NCBI RefSeq assembly: GCF_018861025.1
Contig: NZ_JAHKQH010000023.1
Location: 60,762 to 124,761, forward strand
From: Psychrosphaera sp. B3R10
Lineage (GTDB): Bacteria > Pseudomonadota > Gammaproteobacteria > Enterobacterales > Alteromonadaceae
Direction of reading: 5' to 3'
DNA: 64,000 nucleotides
Below the pieces are notes generated by a model. That model ran no database searches. It was not told where the DNA came from and saw only the letters and a list, made by a program, of their open reading frames with translations. Positions 26,302 to 36,400 of the stretch are shown one piece after another; the first letter of the stretch is position 1; every line of letters starts with the position of its first letter. The position numbers and the translations under genes are program-made.

Positions 26302-28029
26302 ATGGCAGCTCCAAAACTCAAAAAACGACTAGGTGATTTACTTGTCGATGAAGACATAATCACCGAAACGCAATTGATGTCGGCCTTATCGGCGCAAAAA
26401 GAGACTGGCCGTAAGTTAGGTACCGTACTAATTGAGTCGGGGATTATCAGTGAAGAGCAGTTGCTACGCTTTTTGGCGCAACAGCTAAACCTGCCGTTCC
26501 TAAATATATCTGATGTTCAAATTGATGAGAAACTCGCTAGTGAATTATCCGAAGTTCATGCTAGACGACTTCGCGCTATTATTTTAGAAAGTTCGGACCA
26601 ACATATCACTGTAGGTATGTCTGACCCAGCGGATTTAGCGGCAATCGAGCAACTAGATAGTTTGATTGGTGAAAAACGATTAGAAATAGTCGTGGTAAGA
26701 GAAAGCCAAATTTTAGCGGCATTTGACGGCCTATATCGCCGAACAAAAGAAATTGAACAATTTGCGCATCAGCTTCAGGCAGAATACGAGGAAAGTGCTG
26801 ATTTTGACTTCGCCACAATCGATGGTGATGGCGAAGGCGATACTGTAGTTGCGAAACTTTTACGGTCTCTGTTTGAGGATGCTGTTCAAGTTAGAGCGTC
26901 GGATATACATATCGAACCTGATAAAAATTGCCTTCGAATTAGAACTCGTGTTGATGGTATTTTACAAGAAAGCATACTCGGTGAAGTTAATATTGCGCCG
27001 GCACTGGTACTTCGTTTGAAGTTGGTGGCTGGCTTGGATATTTCAGAAAAACGTATACCGCAGGATGGTCGTTTTCATATCAAAGTAAAAGGCCACGAGA
27101 TCGACGTTCGTATTTCAACGATGCCTATCCAACACGGTGAATCGGTTGTTATGCGTTTATTGGATCAAAGTGCGGGTTTGTTGACGTTAGAAACCACAGG
27201 TATGCCAGCGAAAATTTTGGCAAAAGTGAGAAAGCTAGTAAAAAGTCCCAACGGTATGTTTTTAGTCACGGGACCAACGGGTTCTGGTAAAACAACAACG
27301 TTATATGGTTGCTTAAGTGAATTAAATACCTCGTCTAGTAAGATTATTACGGTTGAAGATCCGGTGGAATATCAGTTACCTCGGATTAACCAAGTACAAA
27401 TTAATACTAAAATTGACCTGTCATTTTCTCGAGTGCTAAGAACCGCGTTACGTCAAGATCCAGATGTCATAATGGTTGGTGAAATACGAGACCAAGAAAC
27501 CGCTGAAATTGGCTTGCGGGCTGCATTAACCGGTCACATGGTTTTATCTACACTCCATACTAATGATGCGATATCAACCGCGCTGCGATTGATTGATATG
27601 GGGGCGGCTCCTTATTTGGTGGCAAGTTCGCTGCGTGCGGTATTGGCTCAACGATTAATTAGAAGAATATGCAACGCCTGTAAAGTGGAATATAAACCAG
27701 AGCCACAGGAAATTATTTGGGTATCCAATATTGCTAAACAAGATAAAAACAATGTTGTTTTTCATCATGGTAAAGGCTGTCAAACGTGTAATGGTACAGG
27801 CTACAAAGGGCGTATCGGTGTATATGAGTTGCTGGAAATGACTAATGAAGATTTGATTGGCGCGTTAAGAAATGGCGATACGGAGTTATTTTCGTCAATA
27901 GCGAAGTCAATGCCAGGTTATCAAACACTTGGGCAAGCGACATTAGAATATGCTGAACAAGGTATCACAACGATAAAAGAAGTCCTTCGGATTTCTGATG
28001 TTGTTTCCGATACTGTGACGTATAACTAA
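26302..28029 (+). CDS. mshE: MSHA pilus assembly ATPase MshE
   Basis: 575 residues. This cytoplasmic GspE/PilB-type ATPase powers pilus extension. The N-terminal MshEN domain has two copies of the c-di-GMP-binding motif (RLG...DEDIITETQLMSALSAQ at 9-32 and KLG...SGIISEEQLLRFLAQQ at 38-61), so pilus extension here should respond to c-di-GMP. The ATPase core has Walker A GPTGSGKTTT (324-333), VEDPVEYQ, the Asp/His boxes (RTALRQDPDVIMVGEIRD; TGHMVLSTLHTND) and a zinc CxxC pair (CNAC...CQTC). Start ATG 3 nt after mshN. Confidence 0.97.
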   Translation: MAAPKLKKRLGDLLVDEDIITETQLMSALSAQKETGRKLGTVLIESGIISEEQLLRFLAQQLNLPFLNISDVQIDEKLASELSEVHARRLRAIILESSDQHITVGMSDPADLAAIEQLDSLIGEKRLEIVVVRESQILAAFDGLYRRTKEIEQFAHQLQAEYEESADFDFATIDGDGEGDTVVAKLLRSLFEDAVQVRASDIHIEPDKNCLRIRTRVDGILQESILGEVNIAPALVLRLKLVAGLDISEKRIPQDGRFHIKVKGHEIDVRISTMPIQHGESVVMRLLDQSAGLLTLETTGMPAKILAKVRKLVKSPNGMFLVTGPTGSGKTTTLYGCLSELNTSSSKIITVEDPVEYQLPRINQVQINTKIDLSFSRVLRTALRQDPDVIMVGEIRDQETAEIGLRAALTGHMVLSTLHTNDAISTALRLIDMGAAPYLVASSLRAVLAQRLIRRICNACKVEYKPEPQEIIWVSNIAKQDKNNVVFHHGKGCQTCNGTGYKGRIGVYELLEMTNEDLIGALRNGDTELFSSIAKSMPGYQTLGQATLEYAEQGITTIKEVLRISDVVSDTVTYN

Positions 28030-28044
28030 AGGGTGCTGAAGTAG

Positions 28045-29262
28045 ATGCCGTTTTTTCTTTATCAAGCTCGGGATGCAAAGGGTAAACTGACCAAAGGTCA
28101 GGTCGAAGCCCCTAATGAAAGTGCTGCGGCTGAAGTCTTGGTAGCACGGCAGGAGATCCCACTAAAAATTACGTTAACAGATGAAGCGGGTTCACAAGTA
28201 GATTTTCTTGAGGGAATTTTAAACCGGATTAATACTCAGCATTTGGTGGTGTTTTCTCGGCAAATGTATTCGTTGACTAAAGCTGGTATTCCAATGATCA
28301 GAGCGATTGTTGGTTTAGCTGATAGTTCGCAAAACCCTGTATTGAAAAAGACATTACGAGATATCGCACAGCAACTTGAACGCGGAAGATCATTATCCGC
28401 AGCATTTTCAAGTCATCACAAAGTATTCCCTAGGTTAGCTGTCAGTATTGTTCATGTGGGGGAAAATACGGGTCGTTTGGAAGAGGCATTTTTACAGTTA
28501 GCTGAATATTTTGAACGAGATGAAGAAACTCGAAAACGCATTAAATCGGCGATGAATTATCCGACAACCGTTCTGATTGTTATCTGTATTGCAATGGTTG
28601 TTCTAAATATGTTGGTTATACCGCAGTTCGCAGAGATGTTTTTAAAACTGGGATCAGATCTACCGTTTACCACCAAGTTATTGATGAGCTCGTCCAGCTT
28701 TTTTGTAAATTATTGGCAATTGTTGTTAGTGGCTGTTGTGTCAGCGATATTGGGCTTTAGAGCTTACAAAGACACAGAAAAAGGTAAATTAAATTGGGAT
28801 AGAATTAAATTAAAAATCCCATTTGTTGGCTCAATTATTGAAAGGAGTTTACTAGGTCGTTATGCCCGTAGCTTTTCAATGATTTTAAACTCAGGTGTGC
28901 CTATGACTACGGGGTTAACTTTAGTCGCCGAGGCTGTTGATAATAAGTATATGGAAAAACGAATTATCGAAATGAGAAAAAATATTGAACGTGGTGATTC
29001 ATTGTTAAGGTCTTCTGTCGCGAGCGAGTTGTTTTCACCGCTTGTGTTGCAAATGGTTGCAGTTGGTGAAGAAACCGGCCGAGTGGACGAATTGCTTAAA
29101 GAAGCCGCTGATTATTATGAACGCGAAGTCGATTTCGATTTAAAGAGTTTAACCGCCAAAATAGAACCCGTATTGATCTCATTTGTAGCGGTAATGGTCG
29201 GTGTATTAGCGCTTGGTATATTTACCCCAATGTGGGATATGATGGGTGCGTTTAAAGGATAG
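28045..29262 (+). CDS. mshG: MSHA inner-membrane platform protein MshG (GspF/PilC-like)
   Basis: 405 residues with the duplicated GspF/PilC layout: two cytoplasmic helical domains (about 65-190 and 270-390), each followed by membrane segments near 170-195, 222-240 and 375-398. FSRQMYSLTKAGIPMIRAI, VGENTGRLEEAF and VGEETGRVDELL are family signatures. It forms the membrane base on which MshE acts. It lies 15 nt after mshE and 3 nt before mshF. Confidence 0.96.
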   Translation: MPFFLYQARDAKGKLTKGQVEAPNESAAAEVLVARQEIPLKITLTDEAGSQVDFLEGILNRINTQHLVVFSRQMYSLTKAGIPMIRAIVGLADSSQNPVLKKTLRDIAQQLERGRSLSAAFSSHHKVFPRLAVSIVHVGENTGRLEEAFLQLAEYFERDEETRKRIKSAMNYPTTVLIVICIAMVVLNMLVIPQFAEMFLKLGSDLPFTTKLLMSSSSFFVNYWQLLLVAVVSAILGFRAYKDTEKGKLNWDRIKLKIPFVGSIIERSLLGRYARSFSMILNSGVPMTTGLTLVAEAVDNKYMEKRIIEMRKNIERGDSLLRSSVASELFSPLVLQMVAVGEETGRVDELLKEAADYYEREVDFDLKSLTAKIEPVLISFVAVMVGVLALGIFTPMWDMMGAFKG

Positions 29263-29265
29263 TTA

Positions 29266-29787
29266 ATGTTTCGACAACAATACACGGACAACGATGCAAT
29301 TACTGGGCATACGCTCACCAAGTTTGTTGTTTCGGCGGTATTGGTGTCGGGTTTAGTTTTTGGCGGATTAAAGGCATTTAATTTAATCATCAGTGATACT
29401 GAATTGTTAACGTTAGAGTTAAAACAAGAGCGGCTGGAAAGAGCCTTAGCTTATATCCATCAACAGTGGAACCAACGTGGACAACCGCGACAACTAACGC
29501 TCAAGTTTCAATTTAGCACTGGAGAACTCTATAACTGGGTGGTGAATGTTAATAAATTTGGGTGGCCTGTGGTTATTGGCGACTCTAAAGGTGATGTAGT
29601 AAAAAATTTAGATTGTGACAACATTTGGCGATTTTTAGTGTTGGAACAAACAAATGAACCGGTAGATTTAGACGGAGTGCAAGTTTTGCAATCTCGAAAT
29701 AAATGCCAATTTGAAAAGAAATTAAGCAAACAACGATTATGGAAAGTCGAATACAACACTGAAAACGGACGTTTGCTCAATAATTGA
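29266..29787 (+). CDS. mshF: MSHA biogenesis protein MshF
   Basis: 173 residues with one N-terminal membrane segment (about 22-44) and a small, mostly beta-rich periplasmic domain that includes two cysteines. Position between mshG and the pilin genes identifies it as MshF, whose exact role is unknown. The sequence itself has no strong motif. It starts 3 nt after mshG and is the last gene before a 101-nt gap that probably holds a separate promoter for mshB/mshA. Confidence 0.83.
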   Translation: MFRQQYTDNDAITGHTLTKFVVSAVLVSGLVFGGLKAFNLIISDTELLTLELKQERLERALAYIHQQWNQRGQPRQLTLKFQFSTGELYNWVVNVNKFGWPVVIGDSKGDVVKNLDCDNIWRFLVLEQTNEPVDLDGVQVLQSRNKCQFEKKLSKQRLWKVEYNTENGRLLNN

Positions 29788-29888
29788 TTATTATTTGAAA
29801 AATAAACGTAAAATTCGCAGTTTTATAGTTTTCAAACACGTCTTTTTTTATATAGACTAAAATTATCGTGATTAGAGGTTAATTAAAA

Positions 29889-30449
29889 ATGAAAAAACAA
29901 CAAGGCTTTACCATAATTGAATTGATTATTGTAATAGTAATCATTGGTTTACTAGGCGCAAATGCACTGCCTCGTTTCTTAGGGGCGACAGATGACGCAA
30001 AAGATGCATCTGTAGAGGGGGTTGCAGGTGGATTTGCAAGTGCCGTTGGACTTGTTCGTGCCGAGTGGGAGCTAGCTGGTCGTCCAAGTGGCGATACAAA
30101 TGTTGTATATGACACCGTATCAATTGATGTTAATGATTTGGGTTATCCGGTAGCAACTGCTAATGTTACTACACAGGGTGATGATTTAACGGTCGCGAAT
30201 TGCATTCAAGTATTTAATGCAATTTTACAACAGCCACCTACACACATTGCTTTGGGTAGTAGCTATTCAAGTGAGCGTTATCTTGTTAACGCAGGGAGTG
30301 CAACCACTCAAGATTGTATTTTTGCATTAGCAAATGGTACAGGTATCGAGTCTGGTGACACTGTTGCAGCAAGTCATTTTACAGCAACTGGTGTTCAGGG
30401 TTTTTATTATGACGCAGACGCTGGTCAAATTAGTATTTTTGAAAATTAG
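29889..30449 (+). CDS. mshB: MSHA minor pilin MshB
   Basis: 186-residue type IV prepilin. The leader MKKQQG is cut before FTIIELIIVIVIIG, with the essential Glu at mature position 5. The region after the helix (ALPRFLGATDDAKDASVEGV) is typical of MshB. Two Cys towards the C-terminal half can form the pilin disulfide loop. It is followed by mshA after 24 nt. Shine-Dalgarno AGAGG lies upstream. Confidence 0.9.
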   Translation: MKKQQGFTIIELIIVIVIIGLLGANALPRFLGATDDAKDASVEGVAGGFASAVGLVRAEWELAGRPSGDTNVVYDTVSIDVNDLGYPVATANVTTQGDDLTVANCIQVFNAILQQPPTHIALGSSYSSERYLVNAGSATTQDCIFALANGTGIESGDTVAASHFTATGVQGFYYDADAGQISIFEN

Positions 30450-30473
30450 GCAATAAAAGGTTAGGAATTAAAG

Positions 30474-30989
30474 ATGAAAAATAAAGCAAACCAAGCTGGT
30501 TTTACGTTAATTGAGTTAATCATAGTCATTGTGATTTTAGGTATTTTAGCGGTTACAGCTTCGCCTAAATTTTTAGACATTCAAGGTGATGCGCGTAAAT
30601 CGACATTACAAGGAATGGCGGGATCATTAAAAGGTGCAGTAAATATAGTTTATTCTAAAGCTCTTGTAGCTGGCGAAGCGATTGCAAAAGACCAAACATT
30701 AACGAGTAATACTGCTATTACCGTTGATTTTGGTTATCCACAAGCGGACGCAGCGACAATTAAAGCTATGCTTGATTTAGCCAGTACCGATTGGGAAGTT
30801 GGTGTTACATCAGCAGCAGCCACCAATACAACGTTGCGTATTTACCCAGTTGGTCAGTATGACGGCCTTGCAACAGGCGAAGATACGTTGATCACTACTA
30901 ATACGGACCTTGGGTGCTACGTTCAGTATGTAATGACAGAAACAGCAACAAGCGTACCTGCTATCACAGTAGTTGATACGGACTGTTAA
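30474..30989 (+). CDS. mshA: MSHA major pilin MshA
   Basis: 171-residue type IV prepilin. Leader MKNKANQAG is cut before FTLIELIIVIVILGILAV. KFLDIQGDARKSTLQGMAGS and the C-terminal Cys pair (LGCYVQYV...VVDTDC) match MshA, the structural subunit of the pilus. It is the second pilin gene in the cluster, as in Vibrio and Shewanella. The pilus mediates attachment to chitin, plankton and abiotic surfaces. Confidence 0.93.
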   Translation: MKNKANQAGFTLIELIIVIVILGILAVTASPKFLDIQGDARKSTLQGMAGSLKGAVNIVYSKALVAGEAIAKDQTLTSNTAITVDFGYPQADAATIKAMLDLASTDWEVGVTSAAATNTTLRIYPVGQYDGLATGEDTLITTNTDLGCYVQYVMTETATSVPAITVVDTDC

Positions 30990-31035
30990 TTGTCTATCAA
31001 TTGACTAAAGCGTTAAAACCAGTAAGTAGAAAAAC

Positions 31036-31533
31036 ATGACAACACAAAGAGGTTTTACTCTCGTTGAACTCGTGATTGTCATTGTTGTCTTAGCAATACT
31101 CGCGGTATCTGTGATACCGCGTCTTACCTCCATATCGGGTTATGAACAAACGGCTCAGCGCGATGAAACCATTGGTTTGCTGCGCAATGTTCAACAACGA
31201 GCAATGCAAAATACCCAATCAAATTATCCGACTTGCCACCGCGTACTATTTTTGGCGACCGAGTTAGGTTTGGCGGCACAACAAATTGGTGGTGAATGTG
31301 ATACTGGCTTAGCTTCAAGTTCTGGTGCTATTGACGACTTTAATCTCGTTAGTGGGCTTGAAAGTTACACGGCTCTCAATGCGGGGGGCGACAGTATTTC
31401 GTCGTTAGATTTTAATTCAATGGGAGTGCCTAGCGTTAATACGGGGAGTTGTGCGCCAGGAGGTTGCCGCATTAATTTTGGGGCCGATGCTGTTTGTATT
31501 GAATCGGAAGGATATATACGTGTTTGCCCGTAA
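31036..31533 (+). CDS. mshC: MSHA minor pilin MshC
   Basis: 165-residue prepilin with a very short leader (MTTQRG) before FTLVELVIVIVVLAILAV. The C-terminal region is Cys- and Gly-rich (GSCAPGGCRINFGADAVCIE). The gene follows mshA after 46 nt. Its last 14 nt overlap the proposed start of mshD. Confidence 0.88.
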   Translation: MTTQRGFTLVELVIVIVVLAILAVSVIPRLTSISGYEQTAQRDETIGLLRNVQQRAMQNTQSNYPTCHRVLFLATELGLAAQQIGGECDTGLASSSGAIDDFNLVSGLESYTALNAGGDSISSLDFNSMGVPSVNTGSCAPGGCRINFGADAVCIESEGYIRVCP

Positions 31534-32110
31534 ACTCAGATTAGCTGACTCGATGGTAAGTTCCAAGCTGAACTCGGCTAAAGGCTTTACACTTATCGAG
31601 CTAATTATAGGCATAGTACTACTCGCTTATGCCTTAGTTTTTTTGACTTCCGCGTTATTCCCACAGGCAAAAAAAAGCACAGACCCATGGTTTCAAGTGC
31701 GCTCTGCAGAACTTGCACAATCTTTTGTTAATGAAATTTTGGCCCGACGGTTTGATGAAAACTCACCGCTTTCTGGAAACGATCCAAGGTGTGACGAAGC
31801 AGGCGGCACGGCTTGTATCTCAGATTTACCCGATTGCTCGTTACCCTATGTGTGGACTGAAGAGAGTAGCCGATTATCCTACGATGATGTAGACGATTTT
31901 CATTGCTTTAGTGCATCGGGTGATGAGATTACCAATATAAAGAATGTAAAGCTAGTAGACGTTTATAAGCAATTTACAGTTTTGGTAGAAGTTCGATATG
32001 CGGGACTTGATATTGGACTTGCCGCACGTGAAGCAAAAAAAATTGTGGTGACAGTTACACCTCCCTCCGGTGGTCCAATTCAATATGCTGCTTATAAGGC
32101 CAATTATTAA
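31520..32110 (+). CDS. mshD: MSHA minor pilin MshD
   Basis: Prepilin-like protein of 196 residues, with cleavage site SAKG before FTLIELIIGIVLLAYALVF. The start is uncertain. GTG at 31520 has a good Shine-Dalgarno (GGAAGGA, 31506-31512, 7 nt away) and overlaps mshC, favouring coupling. ATG at 31553 gives a shorter leader but has no ribosome site. Longer frames from 31451 would lie deep inside mshC. It shares one base with mshO (TAATG). Confidence 0.85.
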   Translation: MFARKLRLADSMVSSKLNSAKGFTLIELIIGIVLLAYALVFLTSALFPQAKKSTDPWFQVRSAELAQSFVNEILARRFDENSPLSGNDPRCDEAGGTACISDLPDCSLPYVWTEESSRLSYDDVDDFHCFSASGDEITNIKNVKLVDVYKQFTVLVEVRYAGLDIGLAAREAKKIVVTVTPPSGGPIQYAAYKANY

Positions 32111-32943
32111 TGATTGGGCCTAAGTGGGTTACGGCAAAACAAAAAAATATTAGTGGATTTACACTAATCGAACTTGTTGCCGTAATTGTAATTTTGGGGA
32201 TTCTCGGTACCGCTACGGCAAAATTTTTGGTGTTTGGCACACAGGTATACGTAGACTCTACAACTCGACAAAGTACCTTAAGTCAGGCTCGGTTTGTGGT
32301 AGAACGTTTAACCAGAGAAATACGAGATTCAATACCAAACAGCATTAGGATTACGGCAGATAAGCGATGTGTGGAATTTATACCTATTAAAGCATCTGGT
32401 ACCTATCGAACGGATTTTGATGCGGTATCACCTGCGTCATTTGCGCCACAAAGTGGTTCTAAAGCTGACGTGATTAGCTTTAATGGTGAGTATGACTCCG
32501 GTGACCGATTTTATATATATGGATTAAAAGCCAATCACCTTTACCGCGATACTGATCGATATAGTGTTATAGATAATGTGACAGGGACAGCGCCTGAGCT
32601 CACAGTGGAATTTACAGAGAGTGACTCGTTTGCCCAGAAATCTCCTATTGAACGTTATTATACTGCGGATCATTCCGTTATTTATTGCATAAACAATAGT
32701 AATTTATATCGATTAAAAATTAATACAATACGTGCTGGTCAGCGCGATTATTATACTGTGAGTTTGTTAGGCGTTTTAATGGCAGAGGGTATTACTAATT
32801 CTCTTCCTGGAGAAGCTCCATTTAATTATAGTTCAGGAGTTTTGTATAGAAACTCTGTTTTTAATCTATACTTAGAATTTGCTGCAAACCAAAACGAAAA
32901 TATGTTTTTTAACCAAGAGGTGCATATTCCTAATGTACCCTAA
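32110..32943 (+). CDS. mshO: MSHA minor pilin MshO
   Basis: 277-residue prepilin-like protein. The leader (about 1-16) ends ISG before FTLIELVAVIVILGILG, and the large C-terminal domain is typical of the PilW/GspJ-like component. The following VYVDSTTRQSTLSQARFVVERLTREIRDS fits the family. It overlaps mshD by one base and mshP by 11 nt. Confidence 0.88.
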   Translation: MIGPKWVTAKQKNISGFTLIELVAVIVILGILGTATAKFLVFGTQVYVDSTTRQSTLSQARFVVERLTREIRDSIPNSIRITADKRCVEFIPIKASGTYRTDFDAVSPASFAPQSGSKADVISFNGEYDSGDRFYIYGLKANHLYRDTDRYSVIDNVTGTAPELTVEFTESDSFAQKSPIERYYTADHSVIYCINNSNLYRLKINTIRAGQRDYYTVSLLGVLMAEGITNSLPGEAPFNYSSGVLYRNSVFNLYLEFAANQNENMFFNQEVHIPNVP

Positions 32944-33433
32944 TCGTAGTGTTAATATGTTTACCCAAAAGTTTGGCTTAGCAGGTAAGCAACTCGGCAG
33001 TTCTTTGATAATTGCGGTGTTTATCATCGTTGTAATGTCACTTTTAGCGGCATCATTGAGCCGCAATATTTCGTCAAGCAGTGCGCAAGTAAATAACGAG
33101 GTTTTAGGCACAAGAGCACTATTTGCAGCGGAGTCTGGAAATGAAAAAGCGCTCGCTCAAATATTTCCAACGGCAACGGGAGCTGTTTCAAGTTGCGTAG
33201 CAAGTCAGCAAATGTATTTAACGACGATTGGATTTGGTCAATGTACAGTGATTTCGACCTGTACTACCCAAATTTCCGGCGGCGTCAGCTATTATTATAT
33301 ATCTAGTACGGGGGCCTGTAAGGCAGGTATGTCTGGAAATAATAGTTCTCCAAATAGTACCGATGCACTATGTTTGTCGAGTGATAAAGTATGCGTCAGC
33401 AGAACCGTAGATGTTGAAGCTAAAGCGTTTTAA
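32933..33433 (+). CDS. mshP: MSHA pilin-like protein MshP
   Basis: 166 residues, the PilX/GspK-like member. The hydrophobic helix after KQLG (SSLIIAVFIIVVMSLLAASL) lacks the Glu5 found in the other pilins, as is usual for this tip component. The four to six Cys in the C-terminal half suggest disulfides. ATG at 32933 (AGAGG 12 nt upstream, overlapping mshO) is preferred; ATG 32957 is possible. Confidence 0.83.
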   Translation: MYPNRSVNMFTQKFGLAGKQLGSSLIIAVFIIVVMSLLAASLSRNISSSSAQVNNEVLGTRALFAAESGNEKALAQIFPTATGAVSSCVASQQMYLTTIGFGQCTVISTCTTQISGGVSYYYISSTGACKAGMSGNNSSPNSTDALCLSSDKVCVSRTVDVEAKAF

Positions 33434-33447
33434 TACGGCGAGGTAGT

Positions 33448-36400
33448 ATGTTGAAAATTGTCAGAATCGTATGTGCTTTAATGTTATCTTTAGTGTCGTT
33501 AGACGCTATGGCCGGTCGCGCCGTAAACTCAGTTAAACTCAATGGGCAGACGACATTAACTGTTACCGCAGGCGATACGGTTACGGTTGACGTTAATGTT
33601 ACGACGAATAACAACTGGTTTGGCAACCAATGGCAGTCGTCAATTTTCACCTTAAATGGTTCATCTTATTGCGTTGATACTGCGGACGTCGGCAGTAATG
33701 AAAATGCGACGCGTAGCTTTAATTTTACCGCACCATCCGCGGCTGGAACCTATAATATAACTGTTTCAGCACATCGATATAGTAACTGTTCTTGGGGATT
33801 TTGGTCCTTAAATGGCAGTATAACTGCGAGTGCAGTTCTGATCGTCGAAGCTGGTAACCAGCCTCCATCGGACATAACACTGAGTAATGATCAGGTGTAT
33901 GTCGGCAATGCGACAACATCGGCCAATATTGGATCATTCACGAGTACAGACGCCGATAGTATCGCGTCGTTTGTATACAGTTTTGTCGATGCAGGTACTG
34001 CAACTGATGCAGGTAGTTGTAGTTCTAGTTCAGATAATAGTCGTTTTAATCTCATAGGGGCTTATTTACAAGTGGGCTCCGCACCTCTAGCAGTTGGTAA
34101 TTACAATATTTGTGTTCAAAGCTCGGATACCTCTGGCGCAACCTATAAAGAACAATTTACTATCCAGTCAACTAACCAAGCCCCATCGGCGATTAGCATT
34201 AATAATAGCACTGTGTCTAAGTCAGGCGCAGTAAGTGGCGCCCCTGTTGGAACGTTTAATTCTACCGATCCGGATAATTCTACACCTTATACTTATACAT
34301 TAGTCGGAACATCGCAGTCGACTACTGCAGGTTCGTGCAGTACTTCAAATGGAAATAGTGAATTTACTATAAGTGGCGGTGCTTTAATTCTAGCCACAAA
34401 TCCAGCTGTGGGAAATTATCAAATTTGTGTTCAAAGCAAAGACAACTATGGGGCGTCCTTTAAACAGAATTTAACCATATCTATTACTAATTTGCCGCCA
34501 ACAGCAATTTCAATTAGCAATTCGAGTGTCGCAAAACCCGACGTTGCTGTGAATTCAACAATCGGCACTTTATCGGTCACAGATAATGATGGTGGTACGC
34601 CTGTAACGTACGCTTTAGTAAATGCCACTGCGTCAACCACGTCAGGGACATGTGCAACAGCGAGCGGTAATAGCCAGTTTTCAATAAATGGCACCGAATT
34701 ACGTTTTGCCCAAAACTCAGTCGCGGGAACGTACGCAGCTTGTGTCAAAGCAACGGACTCTTATGGTGCTTCTTTTAAACAGGTTTTGAATATATCAGTC
34801 ACTAATGAAACTCCAACAGATATTAGTCTAGATAACTCGACAATCGAAGTCGGGAATACTGGTGTTGGTGCGACCGTAGGGTTATTGACGACAACAGATG
34901 CAGATACTAACGATTCATTCACATATTCTCTTATTTCTAGTGGCGCTTCTACTAATGGCGGTTCCTGTTCAGCTAGCAGCGGTAATAGTTATTTCCAAAT
35001 CGACAATGATGGTCTCGAAACCCAATATAATCTAACTTCAGGTGACTACGTTGTTTGTGTCCAAACGCAGGACATTGCAGGCAAAAAATTTAAAAAGTCA
35101 TTTACGATTACGGTAGACGAAACTATTACAGCGACTTATTTAGACAAGTTTGATACCCAAAGTTACGGTAACAATGACGGCGATCTACCATGGGCTAGTG
35201 ATTGGATTGAAAGCGGAGACGATGGGGATGACGAATTAGGAGACATTTTAATTACCGGCAACCAACTATTGGTGAGTAATAACAGCAACAGTATTCGTCG
35301 TGCTGTTGACTTAAGCAGTTATGGAACAGCAACCATTAGTTTTGACTTTCGTTTAGAGGATACTGTGGGCGGTGGCGAATCATTTGATTTGGATATCTCT
35401 CATAACGGCAGTACTTGGACAACTTTAAAATCGTTTTCAGATGATGACGCAGACGGGTCATTTAGTATAAATATTGATGACTATTTAACTGCAGATACTC
35501 AAGTGCGCATTAATACCCAGTCAAATATGGAAAGTACCGATCATTTTTATATCAACAACTTTGCGATAAATGCATCCGGCACACCTGTTGTTCCAGAACA
35601 TTCCTATTTGGATCTTTTTAATACTGCTGCATATAACAATAATGACGGGCAATTAAATTGGGCAACCGACTGGGAAGAAACCGGGGACGACAATGATGCT
35701 ACGGACGGTAACATTCAGATTATAGGGTCTGAGTTATTGGTATCAAATGCAAATACGTCTATTACCCGTACATTAGATTTAACCAATGCTGAAACGGCAG
35801 TATTGAGTTTTGACTATCGACTAGAAGACACAGTGGAAACTGGCGAGTCCTTTGATTTAGAAGTCTCTACCGATGGAATAATTTGGACATTACTTAAAGC
35901 ATTTAATTCGTCAACTCCAGGTGGCAGTTATAGCGTTGACTTAAACGATTATAGAGAAATTAAAACGGAACTAAGAATAAGCACCAAAGCGATTATGGAG
36001 CCGACAGATAAGTTTTATATCGATACTTTTGCAGTGGATGTCACAGTCAAAGTCGATGCGTGTTACAACGTGTGGCCCAACCCGGTAAATAAATCTTCGA
36101 CCAGTTATTTTAATATTACTCAGGATATGGAAAATGCGACGGATAATTTTTCTGTCGAGTTACCTGTGCTTACAACCTCTTTACCAACCGGGACATTGGT
36201 TTACGACAATTTTGAAGTTAATGGTTCAACAGTAGACTTTACCGGAACTGACCCAGTAATTATTTATGCTAACAATGTCACAATTACCGGCGGTGCATTA
36301 AATTTAGATTCACCAAACCCACTTATTATTGTCGCTTTAAATAACCTCGATTTAACGGGTAGCGTCATCCAGGGGGCGATATATACAAAAGACCCATTAG

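Noticed and set aside
33856-35130. Repeats in mshQ considered as a CRISPR-like or recent duplication array
   Set aside because: Units are about 315 bp, coding and strongly diverged at DNA level; there are no short identical repeats with unique spacers.
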